Positions 55,560 to 64,000 of a stretch of 64,000 nucleotides of DNA are shown piece by piece; the stretch's first letter is position 1; every line of letters starts with the position of its first letter. Both the position numbers and the translations under genes were made by a program. This DNA comes from Oxytricha trifallax (lineage: Eukaryota; Ciliophora; Spirotrichea; Sporadotrichida; Oxytrichidae), in the NCBI GenBank assembly GCA_000711775.1, contig ARYC01018574.1:17266-81265 (forward strand), written 5' to 3'. Under the pieces are notes generated by a model that was given only the letters and a program-made list of their open reading frames with translations, was not told the origin of the DNA and searched no databases.

Positions 55560-57482
55560 AGCTCTTCATTTGGATGATAATTTACTATACAAATGCAAAA
55601 ATTCAAGATAACTACAAGATTTGCTAACTTAATTTTAAAATTCTTCATTTGCCTCGACATTGGTGTATAAGCTTTGGTATCGCGATAATACTACACTGTA
55701 ATTTTTGAAACCAATAAACGTTTTGAACTTGCCAATGATTACTTCCTTCGTAATTGGTCCAGATCTAATAATGGGAAACGAACTTTCAATCATAAAATCT
55801 GTACGTTACCTTAAATTTAAGATTAGATAGATCCTTGGCAAATAGTTATAGAGCGTTTACAGATCATTCTAATGCTACTCAATTTAAAATTTTGCAAAGA
55901 CTAATATATTAGTACTTTGCAAGGAAAACTTAACTTAATACGATTTGAAAATTTTATTTAGTCTGAGAATTTCCTCTCGCATTATAATTATAAGTTTTAG
56001 GGTTTAATAGATTCAAGGTTTTAGAAACTACTTAGAGTAGGGAATATTCAAGCTTAGTTCAAAGGATCAAAAGAGAATTTGAGTTGATGATAAAGCGTTT
56101 TACTGTGACTATGATTAAAAATTAAGTATCTCGATTCTAAGATGATATAAAAAAAGTTTGTTCAATTGAAGGATGGATAGAAATAAAGCCAAATAAATCA
56201 TGCAATTTATAGCTAGGGATTTAACATAGGCAATTTTTCTATTGAGAGGCACTTTAAATAAGCAAACATAAAAGTGATGGATAAAACCTTGTTATCATTG
56301 ACAACTTTCTTTCTTAAAATATATAAAGAATATCGATGAGAAATCTACATAATTAATTCTGTTTCAATAAATCTACATTATGCAGTATGATCATCAAATT
56401 AAACTATGTATTCGCATTGATGCTTCAGTTCTTAGAAGATTAAAGATTTTTTTGAAATAAGCTGATATGAAAATTAAATAATGATTATAGTAATAGTAAT
56501 AATAGCAATAGAAAATGCAATCTTATAAAAAACGTTTCATCTTCCTATTCATCCTCATCTTCATCGTCTTCATCGCAAATATTGACTTCCTCTGCCCCTC
56601 TCTCAATGACTTCTTGAACTCCTTTTCGATAACGTCCTAGTCTTTCCAGGTGCAACCCTGTAAAAATATAATTTTTGATTTGTTTTTTGTAAATTACATT
56701 AATGTTGAATGACATATCGCTCTCTGATCAGACATTTTTTCAACTTTGATTATTATTAATTAATTTGTATTTAAATTCCATTTTATCCAAAAAAAAATCT
56801 TCATTGATTAATGTCTATTAATCTTGTAAAGTTTATAATTATAACTATACTATTAGCTTAGATGGAAAATTTTTTAATGATATTGCGCTATGCTATTTTA
56901 TCAAACAGATATGCAACTTTACAAATAAGATCAAGAATACGTCAACAGAAACAATATCCCATTAAATTTCTTTATACTATTGGTGCATTATCTGACTTTT
57001 AATCTTTAAGATACAACTTTATACATATAGTTGGTAAGACCATCCTAACTTTAAACTTATTTCCATACATTCTTATTTTTTAAGTGTCTCAGGAATTACT
57101 GATTTGTTTATTTTTAGCTTTGAAAGAGTTCTAATTTAGAATCTAAACAGCTCTTAAACATATTCCTAGCAACATAAATATGTTTCTGAGACCAGGAACT
57201 TACAGGTTAACTTTAGCATATGAGTGATATTTCTATTTTAATCAATGTTTTTCGTTCAAAAACTATCTCTCAGTAATTGGTTCTTTGGTGGTTCTAAGTT
57301 TCATATCTTAAGAGCAATTCAAATCAATGAATTTATCATTTATGGCGAATTTAAGAGTTTTAATTTGAACTTCTAAAAGGATCATAGCTTTGAAAGATTC
57401 AAAGTTAAAATATACGCAAATTGAAATGGATAATTATTCAATAATTCATTAATTAATGCTTATAAAACAAAATTTAGATTGA
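55560..57482 (+). pseudogene. Leucine-rich-repeat-like coding island
   Basis: Plus-strand ciliate-code frames: NYKICQLNFKILHLPRHW (about 55610), then INVLNLPMITSFVIGPDLIM to KLSSKDQKRI (about 55720-56090). After a minus-strand gene fragment comes one frame from about 56915 to TGA 57480-57482 with IGALSDFQSLRYNFIHIVG, NLFPYILIFQVSQELL and SMNLSFMANLRVLI, interrupted by TGA near 57213 and 57368. The Leu spacing suggests leucine-rich repeats. The interior contains the unrelated exon at 56529-56657 on the other strand, so this may be two separate remnants. Confidence 0.4.
56529..56657 (-). CDS. Candidate exon with acidic C-terminal tail
   Basis: A GC-rich block preceded on the minus strand by TTTTTACAG, a good 3' splice site. 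The frame reads LHLERLGRYRKGVQEVIERG, then AEEVNICDEDDEDEDEQEDE, an acidic tail. Its first two bases (GG) complete a Trp codon if joined to the T that ends the exon at 60529-60598. The gene is unrecognised. The quality of the splice signals and codon use suggest a real macronuclear gene with germline-limited DNA in between. Confidence 0.4.
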
Positions 57483-58301
57483 TTCACTTCAAACTAGATT
57501 CTATAACACGTGAAGTAATGGCACTAGTCTTGAAAACAACCCGGACTAAATAACAGTATACAAATTGCATAAATAAATTTTTTTAAAAAATAACTAAAAT
57601 TAAGTTCAAAAAGTGAATTGTAAAAATCTATAATATAAAATAATCAATATAAATATTATGATACAAATACGAAGCAGTCAAACTTCTCATACATACTAAT
57701 CAATAATTTTAATTAATTATAGCCCCAAATAATGTATGATTATTATGCGAAGCAAGATGACCATTTTCATTTCTATATTTCCATATAATTAATAGTACTA
57801 TATTTGTGATAAATTAAAATTTTAAAAGTATATTAACACATGTATGATTATTAAATAAGTGCACTTTATAAAAATTGGAACTTAATTTACAATAATTCAT
57901 GTTCTATTTTATATTCTAATCACAGAATCTTGAATAATCTCTAATTATATAGTTAAGACATTATATTTTATTAATTTTTATACAAGAATTATGATAATTA
58001 GAATCAATTAAAATCTACTGACTTTTAAATATATCAAGATAATAAAAGATAATTAAATATAAACAAAATATACATAAAATAGTTGTAAACTATAGAAATT
58101 AATTGTCGATATATTTAATTCAGACATTTCAAAGGAGCAAATTTTTCTTACTTTTGCCTCACTTTACTTATCTTAACATTATTATCAAATCATTGTACAC
58201 ATCTATTTAGAAATTTTATTTATTATAAATATATTCATAAATTTTTTTCACGTAAAGCGTTAATAATTTTTAAGAAATATACAAAATAGCAGTTTAATTA
58301 A

Positions 58302-59320
58302 ATGAAGGAGTCAGAATCTATAGTTAAATATAGGTTGAAGACCTATGGTGAAACACTTCGGTATGGGTCTAATCCATAACTTTACTAAAGCAAAGTCCTG
58401 GCTAGCTACAGGACTATATCCTCAATCCTTGGAATTAGTCAATATTAGGTTTGAAAATATTTTTCCCATAAACTTGAAGAAGCAAACTAGTTGATGAAGG
58501 AGAAGGTAACAAGAGTTGAATCTCTCCCTGATTAACTTAAACGGACCATCACATCTTCTGAAATTCTAGATAGGCAGAAAGGACTTTCCCTTGAAAGTCG
58601 AGTGCTCCATCTGAATAACATGTACTCACAGTACCATCTCACTCCTTCATAGCTCTGTAGAATTTATAGAAAGTAAAAAATAAAATACAAAGTTATGAAG
58701 ACTAAACACTGAATAACCCATTGGAAGCTTTAAAGTTAAAAGGGCCGAGATTGTCAAGCCTCAGAGCTCTAACATAGTAAGCAGAAAGACTTAAGATGGT
58801 CATTTATATTGACGAAATAATATTTAAATCATTCAAAGCTTGTCTTAAGTCATGGGTTCAAAAGTATAGTAATTGAGTTAATAATAAGTTAAGGATAACT
58901 TTAAAGACTTAAGCTTTTATTGTAGGTGTAAGTAGAGAAAGGGGGTTAGAGGGTTATATGGTCAAGCCATTTTCTATAAACACCATAGATTGCTAAGACA
59001 TGCTAGAATATTTAAGAATTGTTAATTTACAATCACAAGTAATAGTATTTTGGGATAATCTGTACATTCATCATAGTAGGATTGTCCAGGAAAAAATTAG
59101 AAGATATAAGTGGGTGTGTCTTTTCAACGCTCCATACTTTTTGGAGTATCATAGTATTGAGGAAGTCTTTTCTAGAATAAAACACCATAATAAAACTCAA
59201 CTAATAAATAATGACTTCAAGTTTCTGCTGGTTAGCATCTATAACTTATAAGAGATTCAATTGAAAGTGTGTAAAAAGATACTATAAAAAGAATAGTAGA
59301 TAGATATTAAGCTTTAATGA
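58302..59320 (+). pseudogene. Element H DDE transposase (TBE-related)
   Basis: ATG 58302 (MKESESIVKYRLKTYGETL). After frame breaks (about 58450-58500 and 58735), EKVTRVESLPDQLKRTITSS and LCRIYRKQKIKYKVMKTK continue the homology with element G. Catalytic motifs: VIYIDEIIFKSFK (about 58805), VIVFWDNLYIHHS (about 59045) and YHSIEEVFSRIKHH (about 59150), so Asp, Asp and Glu are all present, unlike G. TGA at 59318-59320. Confidence 0.75.
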
Positions 59321-59452
59321 AAGACTTTATTAGCTTGAGTTTAATTCGTAAGTGATTTTAGAATTTTTATTTAATTATTTAATGTCATTCCATCTCTTAA
59401 TCAGATGGCTTGTACTTGGTTTGTCCTTCAATGAATGAAGAGACCTCTTCCC

Positions 59453-60141
59453 TCATTATGTTTGAAGGCCCGTGTCCCTCTTACTCCTTCTTGAACTTGG
59501 GAAAGGCTTCGAAATATCGTGATATTGTTTTTTCTACCTCTCCTTCCTTGGCTTTGACTTAAATTTAAGCAAAGATAGAGCTTTCTTCTTTGTCTCTATA
59601 TTGACAATTAATTCATTTAAACACTTACTAGAAAAAAATGGCTCATTCTCAAGCCTTTTGAAAATATCTTCTCTAATATAGATTTAGTCTTGCTTGTCCT
59701 ATTCTGAGGTAGAAACATTTCTCACTCTATTTACGTGTTTGATAAGCTCTCTCACGTAATTAGGCCAAAGAGTTCCTAATACACCATACAAATACTTTCT
59801 ATCAGGCAACACCTTATAGTCGTCATAGTAATTCATAAATTTCATAATGCTTTAGTCATCCTGAATTTGGGCAAAAGTCTTTTTGACTGAAATTTCCTCA
59901 TAGTAAGGCACATTGAAAGTCTGCACATTTGCGCTCTTAAGTAGGTATTTGTTGCCTGCCAATAAATCCTTAAGAAATCTCATGGTGGTTTAGTTATCTG
60001 GAGGGAGGTAGTACCCCTCTAACAATATTATAATGGGCTAAACTTACTATTGAATTTCAAAAATGAAATCAGATCCTTCTTGGATCTAAACTTCTGTTGA
60101 AGTTCCCTGTAGTAATGGCCTCTGACTTCGTCCGCTTGCAT
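59453..60141 (-). CDS. Element H 22-kDa-like protein, intact with two introns
   Basis: ATG 60141 (MQADEVRGHYYRELQQKF) to TGA 59453-59455. The frame is continuous if two GT...AG intervals are removed: GTAAGTTTAG...TTGTTAG (29 nt) before GYYLPPDN, and GTAAGTGTTT...CAATATAG (33 nt) before TKKKALSLLKFKSKPRKER. Neither the first length nor the phase works unspliced. Conserved blocks: TMRFLKDLLAGNKYLL, FNVPYYEEISVKKTFAQIQ, LPDRKYLYGVLGTLW. Function unknown; strongly basic C-terminus. It is the best evidence that this gene family is spliced and was maintained. Confidence 0.75.
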
Positions 60142-60528
60142 CTTACATTAAAATTTAATATTTAATAACTACTAACCAATTTTTATAAAGATTTTTTGAT
60201 GAGTTATTTTGAATCTTGAGGAGATTTTTGAGCTCATTACTGAAATTTACAATATCATCATCCAAATTCTATTGATCAGAATTTAATTTAGAAAAGTCTT
60301 ATTCAAATTTTATAAATAATTAATAGAAAATAAGACTATTAAATAAGTAAATGGAGGCTCAGTAGCTTCACCATAGGTTGAATTTATAAATAAATTTATT
60401 CAAACTTCACTTGTACCTTTGTACATTTTTAAATTTTTTATTTTAATTTTTGTTTGTTTTTATGAAAAAATTGCAAGAAAATAATTGCTCATATTTGATA
60501 AATTAGAATAAGAAACTAATTTACTTAC

Positions 60529-60598
60529 ATCTTTTAGGCTTTCTCTGGTCTACATGGTCAAGTCTGAAGTCTTTGCAGACCATTTCCCCTATAAAAAT
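60529..60598 (-). CDS. Candidate internal exon of an unrecognised gene
   Basis: 70 nt encoding GEMVCKDFRLDHVDQRKPKR, bounded on the minus strand by ATTTTTATAG on the 5' side and GTAAGT on the 3' side. A 42-nt GT...AG intron (60599-60640) precedes it and joins in phase to an upstream exon reading CLCISRYLG (from 60641 up). Downstream, its last T plus the GG of the exon at 56657 makes Trp and keeps the frame open. In the germline the second intron would be about 3.9 kb and contain part of element H, so eliminated DNA probably sits in it. Confidence 0.4.
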
Positions 60599-61159
60599 AA
60601 TATTATTTATAATTTAATTTAAAATAAAGTCTATCATTACCAAGATATCTCGATATGCACAAACAAAATAATTTTCTCATTTTTATTATAAGTCTTGAAG
60701 TGGATTTCTCTCTATATTATATTTACAAAAATACCTATAATATTATCTTAGCTTTACTTGGTAGATAAAAAAGTTCTAATGGGAAAAAATGAATAAACTT
60801 ACATTTTATAAATTTTTTGCATCTACCATCATCAAGAACATCCACATTATTATTTAAATAATAATTAAAACTTTTATCATGATAATTTTGATAAATTTTT
60901 GAGAGTTAAATAGAATGAATCAATTGCCTAGTTATTTAAATAAAAATATAAATATAATATTATTAAATGTAACATTATGTCTTCTGTCTCAAAATGAAGC
61001 ACTTTTATATTTAAGTTAACTAATTTCTCTACATTTTGTATGAAAGTGACATTTTACTCATTTTAAATATTTATTCAAGTGAATTGAGATTTTTAGACTT
61101 ATATCATGCAAGCTTGATGATGAATTAAATTTTCTGAAATAACTTAGACTTTAGAACTA

Positions 61160-62147
61160 ATGCTTGGGAAGAGAAATGAACTAGACATAGTTGACGATAC
61201 TCACAGAGTAGAGTGTAGATATTGCGAACATTTTTATTAGAATAAAGGTTCACTCAGCACTCATGTAAACGTTAAGCATTAAGAAGAGAATTTACAAACA
61301 AAAGCTTGGGAAAAGGAGATGAAACAAACTTGTATTTTTTGCCATAAAAAATTTGATAGAGTGTTTAACTGTGAGAGACACTATAAAACATGCAAACTCA
61401 AACCCATAGATGCTTAGATTATGAAAGAAAAACTTTAAAAGCAGAAATCTTTGGGCATATACCAGGGAGATCAAGTAATTAAAATCAGAATCTACAAAAA
61501 CTATGAGCTTGTCGCAATTAAATGAAAAGTAAAAATTCTCACATACAAAGCGCTCACCGATCCTATTAATTTAGAGGGGATATAAATGACATACTGAAAA
61601 GGTAAAAAATTGCTCAAGATTGCTTGAGAAGATATGGCAAGCTTTATGAAGTTTTAATGATGGACCCAGCATGGAGACTAAAATAAGACCTGCTTTATGA
61701 TACTGTGTCAGACTTAGATTTTTTAAACATGCCAATAAATTTAGTTTAAGAGAGGGAAATTCTCATTATTTGGGTTGTCAATTAGAAAAGAAAATTAGCA
61801 CAGCAACTCATCAAGAAGCATGGATACGAAGAAGTAGACGAGGGGATGTGGCTTAAGCTTACAAAGACTGGAAAAATACACTGTGGTTGGGGATTTTACA
61901 CTTCGCACTGCTTTGAGAAGTTTATTATAGCTAAAAAAGGAGATGTTAAAGACATTGTGTCCTACCATAGAGCTGAAAACGTAGTTATCGCCCAAGTTAG
62001 ATAGACTCAAGAAAGCCAGACGAGATATATAGCTTCGTATAAAAAATGTTCCCTGACAAACTGAACCTAAAAATTTACGCAATGGAACATAATGTAAGGG
62101 CAGGTTGGACATCATTTGGCAACAAGCTTGAGGAAGATAATAATTGA
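61160..62147 (+). pseudogene. Element H zinc-finger/MT-A70 methyltransferase
   Basis: ATG 61160 (MLGKRNELDIVDDTHRVEC). Two finger-like segments: CRYCEHFYQNKGSLSTHVNVKH and CIFCHKKFDRVFNCERHYKTC. The MT-A70 domain: LYEVLMMDPAWRLKQ (DPAW at 61663-61674, canonical DPPW), VSDLDFLNMPINLVQEREIL, IIWVVNQKRKLAQQLIKKHG, HCFEKFIIAKKGDVKD, KPDEIYSFVQKMFPDKLNLK and EHNVRAGWTSFGNKLEE before TGA 62145-62147. Lesions: TGA and a shift in the linker (about 61525-61590) and a 1-nt loss near 62015. Otherwise the domain is complete. Presumably it methylates adenine N6 in nucleic acid; the target is unknown. Confidence 0.85.
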
Positions 62148-62245
62148 TTATACTGTAATTGAATTTTTAAAACCTCCTTCATCTAATATGTTCATTACTT
62201 ATAATTTTGTAAAATTTTTCATGATTATATAATAATAATAATAAT

Positions 62246-63392
62246 ATTGATAAAATACATAAAAATAGGAAATTGTAGAACTTTTGAAATACAGAGAAAT
62301 AAACCCCAAATATAACTGCATGATTTTGATATTATCCTAAATTTAATTTAATAAACTATTTTTAAAAAAACAGATTGATTGAATTAGTACATTAGTTTAT
62401 TAGTTTACAGAATACTTTAGAAAAGTACTATTTATAATGATCCAAATAATCCAATGAACCAATGTACTAAAATGCAGATATACGCTAAGAGAGAGTATTA
62501 TTAGTGCTTAAATGTACCAAAGTGATCCAATAAACCAATAAACCAATGTACAAACTAGATCAATCGGTTTTTTTATTTGGTTCACTGAGTGGCCGGATGT
62601 GTAGATAGTTAGGCGTATTTACTTAAGCATTATCCGTAAATTATATATATTTATTTAAAGTTTAAAATGACGGGAGAATCAAGCAGCGCGGATGCTAAGT
62701 ATTCATCACTTCCAATAGCCTACCATTTGACAGAATACCGATGACTTGATAAGGAGGCTTTCCTCGCCGGAGTTACGCTGATCAGGCTACACAAGAACAT
62801 TCGAGAGGTAGGGAAGCCATTCCCATCCGGCACAGCTTAGCGCGCTCAATGTTTCCTCAAGAGGCTCTAGATCGACGGTGATGTGCCAGGAGAAGCCGGA
62901 TAGACAAGCGAAGATACAGCAATAGACAACGGAGAGGGTGGAGACGGCACTAATTGAGAGACACGATCATCATCATTATATATTTCTGCAGATTAATTTA
63001 CGGATAATGCTTAAGTAAATACGCCTAACTATCTACACATCCGGCCACTCAGTGAACCAAATAAAAAAACCGATTGATCTAGTTTGTACATTGGTTTATT
63101 GGTTTATTGGATCACTTTGGTACATTTAAGCACTAATAATACTCTCTCTTAGCGTATATCTGCACTTTAGTACATTGGTTCACTGGATTATTTGGATCAT
63201 TATAAATAGTACTTTTCTACAGTATTCTGTAAACTAATAAACTAATGTACTAATTCAATCAATCTGTTTTTTTAAAAATAGTTTATTAAATTAAATTTAG
63301 GATAATATCAAAATCATGCCAGTTATATTTGGGGTTTATTTCTCTGTATTTCAAAAGTTCTACAATTTCCTATTTTTATGTATTTTATCAAT
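62246..63392. repeat. Long palindromic element with a unique GC-rich core
   Basis: Inverted arms of about 398 bp (62246-62643 and 62994-63392) are nearly identical. The outer ends are ATTGATAAAATACATAAAAA and its complement, each bordered by AAT microsatellite. The inner arm ends are GGCGTATTTACTTAAGCATT and complement. The 350-bp core is markedly GC-rich and has its own ORF. It resembles a foldback or compact DNA transposon. The AAT repeats prevent definition of a target duplication. Confidence 0.8.
62667..62957 (+). pseudogene. GC-rich ORF in palindrome core, one in-frame TGA
   Basis: 97 codons from ATG 62667 to TGA 62955-62957 in ciliate code, with one internal TGA at codon 26 (62742-62744). 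It begins MTGESSSADAKYSSLPIAYH; after the TGA it reads LDKEAFLAGVTLIRLHKNIR and GKPFPSGTAQRAQCFLKRL, ending in an acidic, Gly-rich tail. Codon use is far more GC-rich than anything nearby, suggesting a different origin. A TGG-to-TGA change is a simple explanation for the internal stop. Not recognised. Confidence 0.45.
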
Positions 63393-63439
63393 AATAATAA
63401 TAATAATAATAATGTGGTCACATTGAGGTCTCTGGGGAC

Positions 63440-64000
63440 CCCTGATCTTAATAAGTTAAAGAGCTTTATAAGGGACAAGCCCTAATAGATTTTTGGAGAA
63501 TCTCTCTTAGCATGCTGAGTCTTCATCTTCTGCCTCTTCTTCTTCCTTTTCCTTTTCCTCTGTTTCTGTTTGTCTTTCTTTTTCTTGGTCTTCCTTTCTT
63601 TCCTCTCTTTTGGTTGATTATTTGGACGTGGTCTTTGAGGTCTTTAAATTTGAACTGAGTGTCAAAGTGTTTGACGTTTATAGAGAATTTTAGGTCTTTA
63701 TGTGCTATTTGTTTTTTGCATCTGGTTGTGATTAGTTGTATTAGGTCACTTTTAGGAAGTTGGTTTATTTCTGTAAGCATTTTACATTTATCTCTATCTT
63801 GTTCAGATGAGAGAAGGAGTCTGAGCAGATCGATAAGCAGCATTTTCGCTAGCTGTGACATTTTTAAGGATTTCTATGTTGAATAGTCTTATGAAGCCTT
63901 CTAGTTCATCTGGGGTTTCTACCGCAGAGTTAGTTTTGGATTTAATGTGGTCAGCTAGTTGGCCTTTGTTCATGTTGACCATCTCTATCATCTAGTCTTT
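63440..64000 (-). CDS. Lys/Arg-tailed protein in two overlapping frames, partial
   Basis: Minus strand. One frame enters from the window end (KDQMIEMVNMNKGQLADHIK, ELEGFIRLFNIEILKN) and stops at 63803-63805. A second, overlapping frame (63523-63861) gives MSQLAKMLLIDLLRLLLSSE, INQLPKSDLIQLITTRC, KDLKFSINVKHFDTQFKF and a very basic end (KRGKKGRPRKRKTNRNRGKG). The natural protein probably moves from the first frame to the second near 63855, by a lesion or a frameshift event. The basic tail suggests nucleic-acid binding. It needs no Gln recoding over most of its length. The family is not recognised; an ORF of a retroelement or a macronuclear gene are both possible. Confidence 0.5.

Larger units (their letters stand above)
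58302..62147 (+). mobile_element. TBE-like element H carrying an MT-A70 methyltransferase gene
   Basis: A second copy of the architecture seen in G: transposase (plus), 22-kDa-like gene (minus), zinc-finger/MT-A70 gene (plus). G and H are diverged, not recent duplicates. No telomere-like termini were found, so the limits are the outer coding limits. Two short exons of another gene (60529-60598 and about 60641-60700) lie in the spacer between the 22-kDa and methyltransferase genes. Confidence 0.7.

Noticed and set aside
61795-62115. 106-codon minus-strand ORF
   Set aside because: It is antisense to the MT-A70 domain of element H.
1-64000. CRISPR arrays, rRNA genes, complete tRNA genes, bacterial operons
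   Set aside because: No regularly spaced repeats, rRNA signatures or full cloverleafs were seen, and the code usage and transposons are those of a ciliate germline genome.

Overview
This window looks like germline (micronuclear) DNA of a stichotrichous ciliate, most likely Oxytricha trifallax or a close relative. Two things support this. First, several insertions have termini made of C4A4/G4T4 telomere-like repeats flanked by 3-bp ANT target duplications; this is the signature of TBE (telomere-bearing element) transposons. Second, every recognisable protein becomes a long reading frame only if TAA and TAG encode glutamine and TGA is the sole stop. Standard-code ORFs here are fragments. Base composition is about 25-30% GC in most spacers and higher in coding islands.

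Layout. 1-6000: a broken unrecognised coding island (about 190-1840), a palindromic element (2469-2974), a retroposed SINE-like repeat (3679-4184) and AT-rich sequence with possible small gene fragments. 6012-22345: a transposon nest. An old TBE (here F) was split by TBE D, and D was split by TBE A (11659-15772) and TBE B (17656-21760). The junctions show that part of the nest later flipped. 22346-26668: AT-rich DNA with a hAT-like non-autonomous element (23673-25519) and small coding islands. 26669-30738: a fourth TBE (C). 30841-33545: two broken coding islands. 33546-36532: AT-rich spacer.

36533-42025: a TBE-like element (G) with the usual gene order, but its zinc-finger gene ends in an MT-A70 adenine methyltransferase domain instead of a kinase. 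A SINE-like repeat and a 977-bp foldback element interrupt that gene. 42860-57500: decayed coding islands, three of them leucine-rich-repeat-like, plus a rearranged TBE-like element (I, 49160-53150) with a degenerate kinase. 58302-62147: a second MT-A70 TBE-like element (H), with short spliced-looking exons of another gene in and near it. 62246-63392: a long palindrome with a GC-rich core ORF. 63440-64000: a lysine/arginine-rich ORF on the minus strand.

How the genes fit together. TBE elements carry a DDE transposase, a small basic '22-kDa' protein convergent with it, and a '57-kDa' C2H2 zinc-finger/kinase protein transcribed divergently from the 22-kDa gene. Elements G and H keep the transposase, the 22-kDa gene (with the same two mini-introns) and the zinc fingers, but replace the kinase with MT-A70. 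In established ciliate biology TBE transposases take part in removing germline-limited DNA during macronuclear development, so a transposon family with its own adenine-methylation module is the most noteworthy thing here. Family assignments rest on motif recognition by eye; no database search was possible.
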